DNA of 64,000 bases from Vibrio marisflavi CECT 7928 (GCF_921294215.1 NZ_CAKLDM010000001.1:248001-312000), one strand, 5' to 3'; positions 45,436 to 54,345 are shown, numbered from the stretch's first letter. Made by a program: numbers and translations. The notes: generated from the letters alone by a model not told the origin.

Positions 45436-47406
45436 TTAGTCTGGGTCGTAATAGAAGATTGCCATAGATGTCGAGGCCAGCAATAACGTCTCTTTATCCA
45501 CCAATACGTTTAAGTCATTGCAGGCGGTGTTGCAAATCATCGTCCATTTTTGCTCATTGTCGTTGGGCAGAGTAAAGCGAGTAGGAGTGTTAGTTTGATT
45601 GATACAATACAGCAGCTCCTCTCCTGTACCGTCTTGGCCGATACAAATATGCAGTGCAAGAGAGTTTAGCTGGTTCCAATCGTCATAATCCATTACCTCA
45701 CCACTGCAACGTTTCCAAAAAATCCGATTGTGGTTTCTTCTTTCGCCGCAAAAGGCTGAGATTATGGGTGACATATATTGTTGTCTAGCGGCGATCATCC
45801 CAGACAACCAGTGCTGGAATTGGCATTTTGTACTGGATTCACTCCAATCTAACCAACTGATACCATTGTCTTGGCAGTAGGCGTTGTTGTTACCTCGTTG
45901 TGTATGCGAGAGTACGTCAGCCATCAAAATATGTGGGATACCAAATGAGAATAGAAGGCTAGCCATTAGGTTACGCTTTTGCTTCTCCCGAATAGCAATA
46001 ATTCTTGGGCTATTTGTTTCTCCTTCGACACCATAGTTCTCTGAACGGTTGTCTCCATGGCCATCTCGGTTCTCTTCTCCGTTAGCTTCATTGTGCTTAT
46101 GCTTGTAGGAGACAAGATCTTGCATCGTGAAACCATCGTGGTAGGTAATGTAGTTGACGGTAAGGTTATAAGGCCAATGAGCCGCGCTATACAAGTCTCG
46201 AGACCCCATGAGCCTTGTAGCAAAGTCTTTCATGAATCCATTGTCACCACGCCAAAAGCTTCGAGTGATATCTCGCAGTCTATCATTACATTCGTTCCAA
46301 CCTATCGGGAAATTCCCAACTTGATAGCCATTTGGCCCGATGTCCCATGGTTCGGCGATGAGCTTTACTTCACGTAATATAGGGTCTTGTTCAACGGCTT
46401 TAAAGAAAGCCGATTCGCGATTAAAGTCGTTGCCGTTTCTCCCCAACGTAGCGGCTAAGTCGAACCTAAAGCCATCGATGTGATACTCGGTTACCCAATA
46501 TCGAAGTGTATCCATCACCAAGTTCAGACTCGGTTGATAAGTTAAGTCGACCGTGTTGCCGCAACCCGTGAAGTTCACATGATGCTCATCGTGCAGCAAG
46601 TAGTATTTCTCATCTAGTCCTTTGAGGTTGAATGTGGGCCCATCAGTACCGCTTTCGGCGGTATGGTTATAGACAACGTCTAAAATAACTTCGATACCAT
46701 TTCTGTGGAGCTCACGAATTGCTGTTTTTAGCTCAATGGTGGCATCATCTACGGCGTAGCGAGGGTCAGGCACCATAAACAAAAATGGGTTGTAGCCCCA
46801 GTAGTTCACCTTTTCCATTTCAAGCAAATGAGGCTCGTGCATGCAGGCTGCAATAGGAAGAAGCTGAAGGGCGGTAATATTTTGCTGCTTATAAAACTCC
46901 AGCATAGCAGGGCTTACCAACCCCAAATATTTACCCCTATGCTCAGCTTCCACAAGAGGGTTTAATTGAGTCACACCTTTTACATGGGTTTCAAACAATA
47001 CCAACTTTTGTCGTGGAATATTAGGGCGTTGGGTATCTTGCCAGTCGAAGCTATCATTAATCACCACAGATTTAGCAATCTGAAAACTTTGTAGAGATGA
47101 AAATGGTGGATGATAAGTAAGTGTGTGATCAATGGATTTAGCGTACGGATCAGAAATTAAGTGGGGCACGCCATCTAGCTCGATAACGTAGCCGTATCTT
47201 TGCCCAGCTTGAATATCAGGAATGAAAGTGTGTCGAACCCCTTTATCAACACCATCTAACAAATGGAGAGAATAGTGGTGCCCAGAGCCTTCAAATAGAG
47301 CTAACCTGACATTATTGTTTGGAGCATACACTGAAAAATTACAGCCATTAGTGTCTAATGTGGCGCCAAGAGGGTACGGGCGAGAACGCATTTTAGTCAT
47401 GTTCAT
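45436..47406 (-). CDS. glgX: Glycogen debranching enzyme GlgX
   Basis: 656 residues: N-terminal CBM48 (SVYAPNNNVRLALFEG near residue 28), GH13 barrel with conserved blocks VVYNHTAE, GFRFDLAATLGR (nucleophile Asp), AEPWD (Glu acid) and YHDGFTMQD. Cuts alpha-1,6 branches of limit-dextrin glycogen in the cytoplasm. E. coli GlgX is about 657 residues. It is not clustered with glgA/B/C/P here. A palindrome at 47525-47544 upstream could bind CRP. No strong Shine-Dalgarno at the first ATG; ATGs at 47400 and 47391 are alternatives. Confidence 0.92.
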   Translation of the reverse strand: MNMTKMRSRPYPLGATLDTNGCNFSVYAPNNNVRLALFEGSGHHYSLHLLDGVDKGVRHTFIPDIQAGQRYGYVIELDGVPHLISDPYAKSIDHTLTYHPPFSSLQSFQIAKSVVINDSFDWQDTQRPNIPRQKLVLFETHVKGVTQLNPLVEAEHRGKYLGLVSPAMLEFYKQQNITALQLLPIAACMHEPHLLEMEKVNYWGYNPFLFMVPDPRYAVDDATIELKTAIRELHRNGIEVILDVVYNHTAESGTDGPTFNLKGLDEKYYLLHDEHHVNFTGCGNTVDLTYQPSLNLVMDTLRYWVTEYHIDGFRFDLAATLGRNGNDFNRESAFFKAVEQDPILREVKLIAEPWDIGPNGYQVGNFPIGWNECNDRLRDITRSFWRGDNGFMKDFATRLMGSRDLYSAAHWPYNLTVNYITYHDGFTMQDLVSYKHKHNEANGEENRDGHGDNRSENYGVEGETNSPRIIAIREKQKRNLMASLLFSFGIPHILMADVLSHTQRGNNNAYCQDNGISWLDWSESSTKCQFQHWLSGMIAARQQYMSPIISAFCGERRNHNRIFWKRCSGEVMDYDDWNQLNSLALHICIGQDGTGEELLYCINQTNTPTRFTLPNDNEQKWTMICNTACNDLNVLVDKETLLLASTSMAIFYYDPD

Positions 47407-47524
47407 AAGTGTAGTGCTGTATTCACGAAGTTTTAGTAAATAACTTTCTTAATTAATGTTTAAGGCCATTTATAGTACATTTTTACTGAAATATTATTTC
47501 ACCTATCCACATGATATATAAGAA

Positions 47525-47544
47525 ATCGTGATAGCAGTCACGAT
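47525..47544. promoter_or_regulatory. Candidate CRP-like palindrome upstream of glgX
   Basis: ATCGTGA-N6-TCACGAT is a perfect 7-base inverted repeat with the CRP spacing (GTGA-N6-TCAC). It is 120 bases before the glgX ATG. The outer base differs from TGTGA/TCACA. Confidence 0.45.
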
Positions 47545-47571
47545 GTGTAGTGGCGCTTTATGTTTGTTACA

Positions 47572-47688
47572 TTGAGGTGATTTATAAGGGAGGGGGTGGC
47601 ACGATTGGTAAGCGTGTACGTTTAGTAAGTTGAATGCGGGCCAACAATTCTTTTGTATAACCCGCATGCTAGGAATGACTCACCTCAA
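47572..47688. ncRNA. Possible structured RNA of about 117 bases
   Basis: A 9-bp terminal inverted repeat (TTGAGGTGA at 47572-47580 and TCACCTCAA at 47680-47688) encloses a second stem (ATGCGGG at 47634-47640 and CCCGCAT at 47661-47667) and, near 47602-47618, a stretch CACGATTGGTAAGCGTG that looks like a D-arm. It is GC-richer than its surroundings. It lies in the gap between glgX and the DUF3012 gene. It is not a tRNA: there is no T-arm and the length is wrong. Transcription and strand are unknown. Confidence 0.3.
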
Positions 47689-47742
47689 GAATAGTTTACG
47701 TCAGCAATAATTTGAGTCTGAGGGGCTTGGTATGAAATGGAA

Positions 47743-48006
47743 TTACAGCACGCAATATTTTGCGTATTCAAGTGCTTCGTTGCCAGTCCAGTCTCCTTTC
47801 GGCTTTTCATTCATGGCTTTACACCACTTTTTGCTGCCAATCTCATTTTGGAATACACAGTATTGAGCAAAGTTAACGGCATTGTCCGTCGTCCATTCTG
47901 ACTTTGGTTTTTCTTTTATGTCTTTACACCACTTTACCGAGCCTACTTCATCTGTACATGCACTCAATGCGGCTACAACAAAGGCTATAAGTAGAAGTTT
48001 TTTCAT
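47743..48006 (-). CDS. Tandem DUF3012 lipoprotein
   Basis: 87 residues from ATG 48006. Lipobox LSAC (Cys near 17) then two copies of a 35-residue module: GSVKWCKDIKEKPKSEW, then GSKKWCKAMNEKPKGDW, each followed by a YC end (AQYCVF, AKYCVL). Two Cys per copy suggests disulfides. DUF3012 proteins are usually a single repeat. Function unknown; probably an outer-membrane or periplasmic lipoprotein. A longer reading to 48084 is unlikely. Confidence 0.75.
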   Translation of the reverse strand: MKKLLLIAFVVAALSACTDEVGSVKWCKDIKEKPKSEWTTDNAVNFAQYCVFQNEIGSKKWCKAMNEKPKGDWTGNEALEYAKYCVL

Positions 48007-48270
48007 TTTGGGTTGTCCATGATTAGATTTACACAGAACTATAGCGTTATCACACCTGTCAAAACAAGCAGCAATCGTCGACATATTAATTTCCTAACTA
48101 TCGTAATTTAATCAATAACATTCTATCGAGTGAGTGATTTAAAAAGATGTTCAAAACCACTAATCGCATTGGATTAGACACGTGGGAATTCGCTAGCTAT
48201 TATCTGCTGACACTAAAATTATGGGATATGGCAGCTTTCATGTGTTTTGAATGCGCTAGGTAATAATTAT

Positions 48271-49110
48271 ATGAATATCCGTTCTATTGCGATCATTGGT
48301 TGTCTGCTTTTATCTGGCTGTGTAACCACTACCGTTGAAGACTCAATTCCTGTTAGCCAACGTACAGCTCACTCAGTATTTGAACTTCAAAGAACTACAC
48401 TCAGCGTGCCTAGTACCGCTACGATAGAGATAAATCAGCACACGCAGTACCTTAAGTCTCGTTTTATCGACAGTCCTGTGGCTGCTTTCAATATCCCCGC
48501 TGACAGCGGGACGGTAGATATAAAAATATCCAGTACAGTCAACAACAGTGTTTTCTACCCGTCAGCTGTGATAATGAGTGCCCGAGGCACTATCCTCAAA
48601 TCGTTTAATAGTTCAGAGTTTAAATATAAGTTGCCAAACTTTGGATTAAACGGTCACCTAGTTGCTGAAACGTCGTTCCAGCCTCCATTTGACAGCGCTC
48701 AAGTTTATTTGATCGTGTATACGAATAAGTCTTCTCTTGGTGATTCGACTAAAATCGTTAACCCTAAGTACTTAGCTGCGCAGGCGAAAGGTACTACCTT
48801 ACCGAAGCAGCAATATATTCAGGTACCTCATTCTGAAGAAGGCGTCATTACGGTCAATGTGGAAAACTCAAACGCGAGTGTGAGTCATTACAATCGAACG
48901 AGTCGCCCAACACCGATCGTTACACCTCAACCTAGATCAACCACAGTATTCTCTAAATCTGAATACTATAGAGTTGCAATTCAAGCAGCTGTTGATGCGA
49001 ACAATGTTCCGCGCGCGTTAGATTTAGTCAAGGAAGCGAAAGCGGAAAACATTGAAGGCATGGAGCAAGTATTTGTCAATGCAGTCCAAAATCAGAGTTC
49101 AAAGCAATAA
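48271..49110 (+). CDS. malM: MalM-like lipoprotein
   Basis: 279 residues from ATG 48271. Lipobox LSGC (Cys near 17), then the MalM fold, recognised by segments aligning to E. coli MalM: VAAFNIPADSGTVDIKIS, FYPSAVIMSARGTILKSF, YLIVYTNKSSLGD, NPKYLAAQAKG and the C-terminal helix YRVAIQAAVDANNVPRALDLV. E. coli MalM is a periplasmic protein of unknown role in the maltose operon; here it is a lipoprotein and no malEFG or lamB is adjacent, so any maltose link is unproven. Confidence 0.83.
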   Translation: MNIRSIAIIGCLLLSGCVTTTVEDSIPVSQRTAHSVFELQRTTLSVPSTATIEINQHTQYLKSRFIDSPVAAFNIPADSGTVDIKISSTVNNSVFYPSAVIMSARGTILKSFNSSEFKYKLPNFGLNGHLVAETSFQPPFDSAQVYLIVYTNKSSLGDSTKIVNPKYLAAQAKGTTLPKQQYIQVPHSEEGVITVNVENSNASVSHYNRTSRPTPIVTPQPRSTTVFSKSEYYRVAIQAAVDANNVPRALDLVKEAKAENIEGMEQVFVNAVQNQSSKQ

Positions 49111-49141
49111 CGGGATATTGCTGTGCTTGTACAGCGTTTAT

Positions 49142-49297
49142 ATGACGATTTGGATTGAACAACTCAAAATTTTATTGACGGTTTTCCTAATATCTTTATT
49201 ATTAATTTCAGCTGGTTACATGTGTAAATGTACTGTTTATCCATGTTGCATGCATATTAAAAACATAATGCAGAATATATTAGGAGAAGAAAAATAA
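49142..49297 (+). CDS. Small putative membrane protein
   Basis: 51 residues, ATG 49142, with one hydrophobic helix (KILLTVFLISLLLISAGYM) and several cysteines. It lies between malM and the Mrr-like gene, ending just before the latter. No clear ribosome-binding site, no family recognised; may be spurious. Confidence 0.3.
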   Translation: MTIWIEQLKILLTVFLISLLLISAGYMCKCTVYPCCMHIKNIMQNILGEEK

Positions 49298-49332
49298 TTA
49301 ATTACAATCATATCGCTTGGTTAGGCTTACTT

Positions 49333-49923
49333 TTGCATGAAGTAGCAAGAAAAGGGCTTATATATGCGAAGTTTTTGTTCTCCCTTGTTGGCAGTGTATT
49401 GGCTGTCATAAATGTATGGTGGTTTATTGCGGCATTTGGTCTTTTCTTGCTGAGTATTTTCCTACGCTTAAGTAAACGAAATAACTTAGGATCATTACCT
49501 CAGTCTCATCAGGAGTACATTGGTCAAGCGCAACGTGCATTTAAGCGCGTGAGGAGGTTTGCACCAAGACGTGCCATGTCCTATATGCGTAAAATGAGCC
49601 CGTATGCCTTTGAAGAGCTTGTGCTTTTAGCTTTTGAAGATCAAGGCTATAAGGTGAGAAGAAATCAATCATACAGCCACGATGGTGGGCTTGATGGGCA
49701 AGTAAGAATTAGAAATAGTTGGTACTATATTCAATCGAAAAGGTATTCAAACTATATCAATGCTAATCATGTAAAAGACTTCGACGAGCTTTGTAGGAAG
49801 AATAGAACTAAGGGCTATTTTATCCACACAGGGAAGACTGGCTCTCTGTCGAAAACTTATACAAAGAATACCGTTATTATTAGTGGAGATCGGCTGCTAA
49901 AACTGATTGGAGTCGTCAGATAG
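49333..49923 (+). CDS. Membrane-anchored Mrr-like restriction endonuclease domain protein
   Basis: 196 residues. N-terminal hydrophobic region (about residues 8-45) with one or two membrane helices, then an Mrr_cat/PD-(D/E)XK domain (residues 85-196): AFEELVLLAFEDQGYKV, DGGLDGQVRI and the QxK motif YIQSKR. Catalytic D, and Q/K of the family are present. TTG 49333 has AGG 7 bases upstream and is my start; there is no ATG before the catalytic domain. A strong AGGAG at 49282 precedes ATA/ATT codons in the same frame. Substrate unknown; may cut modified DNA. Confidence 0.8.
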   Translation: MHEVARKGLIYAKFLFSLVGSVLAVINVWWFIAAFGLFLLSIFLRLSKRNNLGSLPQSHQEYIGQAQRAFKRVRRFAPRRAMSYMRKMSPYAFEELVLLAFEDQGYKVRRNQSYSHDGGLDGQVRIRNSWYYIQSKRYSNYINANHVKDFDELCRKNRTKGYFIHTGKTGSLSKTYTKNTVIISGDRLLKLIGVVR

Positions 49924-49948
49924 TAGTTGTTTAGAACAGTTAAGCAAA

Positions 49949-49972
49949 AGGGCTAGCAAAAATGCTAGCCCT
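49949..49972. terminator. Bidirectional hairpin between the Mrr-like gene and nagB
   Basis: Perfect 10-bp stem (AGGGCTAGCA at 49949-49958 and TGCTAGCCCT at 49963-49972) between two convergent genes, with a four-A loop and short U runs on each side. Confidence 0.65.
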
Positions 49973-49997
49973 AAATTTATCTAGTAATCAAAAGGAA

Positions 49998-50798
49998 TTA
50001 GAATCCTTTGATGTTTTCCGCTTCTAGCTCAGAAAAGTACTTCACAGTTTTCACTTTCAACTCTTGCGTCGCTGGCTCATCACAAACAATAACTGATTTA
50101 GGATGAAGCTGAAGTGCAGAAACAGTCCAAAGGTGATTTACAGAACCTTCAACCGCAGCTTCAAGTGCTAGCGCTTTGTTGTGTCCTGTCACCAAGATCA
50201 TGATTTCTTTTGCATCAAGTAGAGTACCAACACCTATAGTTAGGGCGTATTTTGGTACTTGGTTGATGTCGTTGTCGAAGAATCGAGAGTTTGCAATTCG
50301 AGTATCTTCAGTCAATGTCTTGATTCGAGTTCTAGAAGATAACGAAGACGCTGGTTCATTGAATGCAATGTGTCCATCGTTGCCCACGCCACCCATGAAT
50401 AGGTGGATTTGTCCGTAAGATTTGATTTTATCTTCGTAACGTTGGCATTCAGCTTCGTTGTCAGCAGCATTGCCATCTAAGAGGTTAATGTTTTTCTCTT
50501 GGATATCAATGTGATTGAAGAAGTTGGTGTACATGAAAGTACGGTAAGACTCTGGGTGATCGGCTGGAATACCGATGTATTCATCCATGTTGAAGGTCAC
50601 TACGTGTTTAAAGCTAACTTCGCCAGCTTTATGCATCTCAATCAGCGCCTTATATGTTGCTAAAGGAGTACCGCCGGTAGGTAGTCCAAGAACAAAAGGA
50701 CGATCTTCAGATGGATTAAAATCGTTAATACGTTTCACTATGTGTGCAGCAGACCACATGCCTACTTGGGATGCTTTACGTAGTGGGATCAGTCTCAT
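49998..50798 (-). CDS. nagB: Glucosamine-6-phosphate deaminase
   Basis: 266 residues, the standard length. Conserved blocks [37 protein letters not shown] and the catalytic Asp/His/Glu region around residues 70-150. Converts glucosamine 6-phosphate to fructose 6-phosphate plus ammonia in the cytoplasm, the exit from chitin and amino-sugar catabolism in vibrios. Single gene, no nagA nearby. A NagC site is likely upstream but I could not identify one with confidence. Confidence 0.95.
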   Translation of the reverse strand: MRLIPLRKASQVGMWSAAHIVKRINDFNPSEDRPFVLGLPTGGTPLATYKALIEMHKAGEVSFKHVVTFNMDEYIGIPADHPESYRTFMYTNFFNHIDIQEKNINLLDGNAADNEAECQRYEDKIKSYGQIHLFMGGVGNDGHIAFNEPASSLSSRTRIKTLTEDTRIANSRFFDNDINQVPKYALTIGVGTLLDAKEIMILVTGHNKALALEAAVEGSVNHLWTVSALQLHPKSVIVCDEPATQELKVKTVKYFSELEAENIKGF

Positions 50799-50914
50799 TG
50801 TGTGCCCCTATTCCAAATCAGTTTGGCTCAAAAGATAATTTGCATTATAAATTAAGTTTTCCGGCAACGCCATTTTTTTCCGATAAAATGCAAAAAGAAG
50901 TGGTGTATTGGTAT

Positions 50915-50953
50915 AAATAAAGAAAAAGCCACCTAAAATCTAGTGGCTTTTTT
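50915..50953 (-). terminator. Rho-independent terminator downstream of maoP
   Basis: AAAAAGCCAC (50923-50932) and GTGGCTTTTT (50943-50952) form a stem. On the minus strand it ends in TTTTTCTTT, so it terminates maoP; on the plus strand it also ends in T6. Confidence 0.75.
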
Positions 50954-51005
50954 AACGAAATAAATTATAAGCTTAATGAGCAGAGCGTTACTTGCTTCGC
51001 TCTAC

Positions 51006-51353
51006 TTAAGCGACACTAGATAGGTTGCTAGCGCCTGCTTTTTTCTTGTCCATTTGCGCCCCACTTAGAGAGTGGAACTGCTTTCTTCCTCTCGACAATT
51101 GTATGTATTTGACCCACACACGTTCTAGCTTCGATTTCGCTTTGCTTGGGTTAGACAACACTTTTACAAAGTGCTTTTCTTCAGAATTCGTTGGTTCAAG
51201 CTCACCACTTTCTAGCGCCAGCATAGTGTCACCGTAAAGTGTCAGCAATTCTTCTTCTAAAAGAGTGAAGTCTCCAGATTTAGCGAAGCCTCTTGGGAAT
51301 TTTGTATTGTCATAAAAACGCTTTTTTCCAAATCGGAATTCAACTTCAGACAT
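51006..51353 (-). CDS. maoP: MaoP/DUF413 family protein
   Basis: 115 residues from ATG 51353 (GAGGTGG upstream); a longer reading to 51386 has no Shine-Dalgarno. DUF413 signature: FRFGKKRFYDNTKFPRGF, SGDFTLLEEELLTLYG, and a basic C-terminal tail VWVKYIQLSRGRKQFHSLSG. E. coli MaoP binds the maoS site to organise the Ori macrodomain; the vibrio homologue presumably has a similar nucleoid role. Single gene. Confidence 0.88.
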   Translation of the reverse strand: MSEVEFRFGKKRFYDNTKFPRGFAKSGDFTLLEEELLTLYGDTMLALESGELEPTNSEEKHFVKVLSNPSKAKSKLERVWVKYIQLSRGRKQFHSLSGAQMDKKKAGASNLSSVA

Positions 51354-51674
51354 AGCCACCTCAGTTAATGAAAGTTGTTTATTCAACCTGAACTTAGGTA
51401 AGTAGGTTGGAAAGTATGCACCGATGTTTTTTATTGGGAATGTTGTCGATGTACACGGGCACTATTATGCGTATTTGTCTTTCATCTTCATGACAATCTA
51501 GGAAGCGAGCGTCAAAGTTGTGACAAAAATTAAGTTACGCTGTGAACGCATAATTACATTACATTCGATTCGTGCTTTGCTGTCAGAGAAAATTGAGGCG
51601 TGAAGTTTGTGGTTAAGGTGAGTGTTGTACTAAATAGCCACCCTCAAAATTGAGGATGGCGAAAATTGAAAAGC
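51354..51674. other. Intergenic region between maoP and a small gene
   Basis: About 320 bases. Holds the maoP promoter and, at 51637-51660, an imperfect 11-bp hairpin (GCCACCCTCAA with TTGAGGATGGC, one mismatch) that probably terminates the small gene at 51675. Nothing else recognisable. Confidence 0.5.
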
Positions 51675-51878
51675 CTATAAGTTCATTAAGCTCTCAATGG
51701 ACTCTTCTAACGTTAAGTGTTGATACGTTTTAATGTCAGTTCCGTCCTCAACATCAAGGATAACATTGCTAATATTATCCAATGCCTCAGATTCAATAAT
51801 TCCGAGTGATTGTTCGACGGTTTTGCATTTCAATATCTTATTGTTATTTAGTTTAATAGTGCATGTATGTAGGACCAT
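51675..51878 (-). CDS. Small hypothetical protein
   Basis: 67 residues from ATG 51878, which has AAGGA 9 bases upstream. Acidic, no signal or membrane segment, predicted mixed alpha/beta. No family recognised. Downstream hairpin at 51637-51660 supports a real gene. Its neighbours (maoP, Ada/AlkA fusion) give no functional hint. Confidence 0.55.
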   Translation of the reverse strand: MVLHTCTIKLNNNKILKCKTVEQSLGIIESEALDNISNVILDVEDGTDIKTYQHLTLEESIESLMNL

Positions 51879-52053
51879 AGCCAATATCCTTAAGTATTAT
51901 TTTTGTTTGTTAATAAATTTTGTGACGTTGTCCTAGAAAATTTAGTAAAAACTCAGGGGGTTTGGCAAGGATTATTTTCAGTTCCGAATGTGGCTAGTTG
52001 GTTTTTTGTGGACCGATACAATATAAATATTGGCGGAAATTAGGGATTTAGTG

Positions 52054-53427
52054 ATGAGCTTATCAAGTTATTCGACGTTAACAAAAAAACAGTGCCAGCA
52101 AGCAAGATTGGCACGTGATGCTCGATTTGATGGTGTTTTCTATGTTGCAGTGAAAACCACCGGAATTTTTTGTCGTCCAATATGCCCGGCCAACCTGCCT
52201 AAAGAAGAAAACGTCGAGTATTTTGATACCCAAGCACAGGCTATGGGTGCAGGTTATCGTCCATGCCTACGTTGTAGGCCAGACAGTGCCCCAAGTTCGT
52301 GGGCATGGCGCGGAGTTGAAACCACGTTCGTCAGAGCGCTTAAGATGATTGATAGCGGTGAGCTGCAACGAGGAAGCGTGAGTGACCTCGCTGAGCGGCT
52401 GGGAATAAGCGACAGGTACTTGAGACAACTGTTTAGCAAATATTTGTCAATGTCGCCTAAACAATACGGGATATACTTGCAACTCATGTTTGCTAAGCAG
52501 CTACTCAGCTCAAGTTCTATGAATGTGACAGATGTCGCGTTTGCTAGTGGATTTAACAGTCTACGCCGATTTAATGATGCTTTTGTTAAGCAAATGAAGT
52601 TAACACCTTCAGATGTTCGTTCATCAAGTTCAGAGCCACAAACCCAAAATTTTGTCGACCTAATGATTCACGGATCAATAAATTGGAACTTCATGTTAAA
52701 TTTTTATCGCAGGCGGGCGATAACAAAATTAGAGCAAGTTGACGAACGCAGTTATAAGAGAAATTTCAAGCTCAATGATTGCAATGGATATTTTAAAGCG
52801 TATTTAAACAAACAAAAGCTAAGAGTTGAATTCGAGATGTCGGATATCTCGATGCTGAGGAGTTTAGTATCCAAAATACGCAGAATGTTTGATTTAGATA
52901 CGGATATTTTTTTGGTTGAACAGCACTTAAGTACGTTATCGGATCAGCTCATAAAGGTACCGGGGCTAAGGATTCCAGGAGTTTGGAATACATGGGAAGC
53001 TGGGATTAGAGCTATTTTAGGCCAGCAAGTATCGGTTGATAATTCTATAAAGCAGCTAAATGTTTTAGTGGAAAATATAAATAGACAAAGCGGTGGCGAA
53101 TATCGGTTCCCAACACAAGAGGATATTTTGTCATCAAATCTAGACTTTCTAAAAATGCCAGCAAGTCGCAAAGAAACATTAAAAGCTTTTGCTGCGTATT
53201 TTAAAGAACAGCCGAATGCAGATTTGAGTGAGTGGGAAAACATCAAGGGAATTGGTCCTTGGACTGTCAGTTACGCAAAATTGCGAGGAGAGTCTCAGCC
53301 CAACTGTTTTTTGGACGCTGATCTTGTCGTAAAAAAAGCGTTAGACCAATTCCCACAATTAAATGCAGAGGTAGTGTCACCTTGGGGAAGTTACGCAACG
53401 TTTCATTGCTGGAGTCATCAGTCATGA
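52054..53427 (+). CDS. Ada-N/AraC/AlkA fusion methylated-DNA repair protein
   Basis: 457 residues from ATG 52054 (AGGGA 7 bases upstream). Ada-type zinc domain with four Cys, Cys40/44/71/74 (FFCRPIC... PCLRC); Cys40 matches the methyl-phosphotriester acceptor of Ada. AraC HTH pair (residues 95-190; LGISDRYLRQLF, NVTDVAFASGFNSLRRFNDAF). C-terminal AlkA glycosylase (IRAILGQQVS, IKGIGPWTVSYAKLRG, catalytic Asp in LDADLVVKK). A sensor-activator joined to 3-methyladenine glycosylase, known in other bacteria. Coupled to ogt by ATGA overlap. Confidence 0.92.
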   Translation: MSLSSYSTLTKKQCQQARLARDARFDGVFYVAVKTTGIFCRPICPANLPKEENVEYFDTQAQAMGAGYRPCLRCRPDSAPSSWAWRGVETTFVRALKMIDSGELQRGSVSDLAERLGISDRYLRQLFSKYLSMSPKQYGIYLQLMFAKQLLSSSSMNVTDVAFASGFNSLRRFNDAFVKQMKLTPSDVRSSSSEPQTQNFVDLMIHGSINWNFMLNFYRRRAITKLEQVDERSYKRNFKLNDCNGYFKAYLNKQKLRVEFEMSDISMLRSLVSKIRRMFDLDTDIFLVEQHLSTLSDQLIKVPGLRIPGVWNTWEAGIRAILGQQVSVDNSIKQLNVLVENINRQSGGEYRFPTQEDILSSNLDFLKMPASRKETLKAFAAYFKEQPNADLSEWENIKGIGPWTVSYAKLRGESQPNCFLDADLVVKKALDQFPQLNAEVVSPWGSYATFHCWSHQS

Positions 53428-53903
53428 ACAACATGTATAGCTGCTTTGACAGCCCACTGGGACAGGTAACCCTACAGTTTAATGAGAACGGCATTTTGGG
53501 ACTTTGGTTTGAAACTCAAACGACTCAACCTGCTGAATTAGGTAAACGTTGTGACAGTGCCGAGTTGGTTGTTCAAGTGAGAGCGCAAATGGATGAATAC
53601 TTTGCAGGGAATAGACAAGAGTTTGAATTGCCTTTAGCTGCTGTAGGAACAAAGTTTCAAAATGCAGTGTGGCAAGCACTTATCACTATTCCCTACGGTG
53701 AGACAATCTCTTACCAAGATCTCGCCAATCGAATTGGTAACCCAAAAGCAGTTAGAGCTGTCGGGCTCGCAAATGGAAAAAACCCTATTTCAATAATTGT
53801 TCCGTGTCATCGGGTGATAGGTAAAAGTGGAAAACTAACTGGCTATGCGGGTGGAGTGGATCGCAAGGCGCAGTTGTTAAAGTTAGAAGGTGCTCTGAAG
53901 TGA
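53424..53903 (+). CDS. ogt: Methylated-DNA-protein-cysteine methyltransferase
   Basis: 159 residues. Active-site motif VPCHRVIG (acceptor Cys) and the upstream helix PYGETISYQDLANRIGNPKAVRAVG. Removes O6-alkylguanine. ATG overlaps the stop of the Ada/AlkA gene as ATGA, and the next gene begins just beyond its stop, so the three are one repair operon probably autoactivated by the fusion protein. Length is typical for Ogt. Confidence 0.94.
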   Translation: MNNMYSCFDSPLGQVTLQFNENGILGLWFETQTTQPAELGKRCDSAELVVQVRAQMDEYFAGNRQEFELPLAAVGTKFQNAVWQALITIPYGETISYQDLANRIGNPKAVRAVGLANGKNPISIIVPCHRVIGKSGKLTGYAGGVDRKAQLLKLEGALK

Positions 53904-53911
53904 GGGTCAAT

Positions 53912-54292
53912 ATGGACATAGGATGTTTAGCTAAAGGTGCGATTGTTGGGCTGTTTTCCTTGTCGTTACAGGGATGTCTGCAAGACGAAATTGAGCGCTG
54001 GGCTGATAGCGATACCTACAATTTTAATGGTATTTATCAGAGTGATGACGAAGACGCGAGTTTTCTGAGTTTTGAAAACGGTGTGATGAGGTATGTGACG
54101 CCTTTAAATCAAGTCACAAAAAACTATAAAGTAGTAAAGGGCCAAGTGCATATTATTCTCAGAAACTCTTCGATGGAAAAAAGAGATGATCTTGTGATGA
54201 GCATCCATGGAACTGGAGAGTTTTTAACTTGTGTATCTTGCCCAAAATATAAAATGGCCAATCGCTGGCATAGAGCAGTGCCTCAATCATAA
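53912..54292 (+). CDS. Small lipoprotein at the end of the repair operon
   Basis: 126 residues from ATG 53912 (GAGGG 5 bases upstream; GTG 53900 overlapping the ogt stop is the alternative). Lipobox LQGC (Cys near 22), then a small domain of mostly beta content containing two more cysteines (CVSC near residue 112). No family recognised. Operon with ogt by close spacing, with no obvious link to DNA repair. Confidence 0.6.
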   Translation: MDIGCLAKGAIVGLFSLSLQGCLQDEIERWADSDTYNFNGIYQSDDEDASFLSFENGVMRYVTPLNQVTKNYKVVKGQVHIILRNSSMEKRDDLVMSIHGTGEFLTCVSCPKYKMANRWHRAVPQS

Positions 54293-54308
54293 AGTCTTCA
54301 AAATCGTA

Positions 54309-54335
54309 GGGCTGTTAACTTCTCGCTAACAGCCC
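54309..54335. terminator. Hairpin between the lipoprotein gene and nhaD
   Basis: A 9-bp stem (GGGCTGTTA at 54309-54317 and TAACAGCCC at 54327-54335) between convergent genes. No T run, so moderate confidence. Confidence 0.5.
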
Positions 54336-54345
54336 CATCCATCAT

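Noticed and set aside
47572..47688. tRNA gene
   Set aside because: A D-arm-like stretch is visible but there is no T-arm, CCA end or anticodon arm, and it is about 117 bases long.
47572..47688. Integron attC/VCR repeat
   Set aside because: No GTTRRRY/RYYYAAC core sites, single copy, no gene-cassette array.
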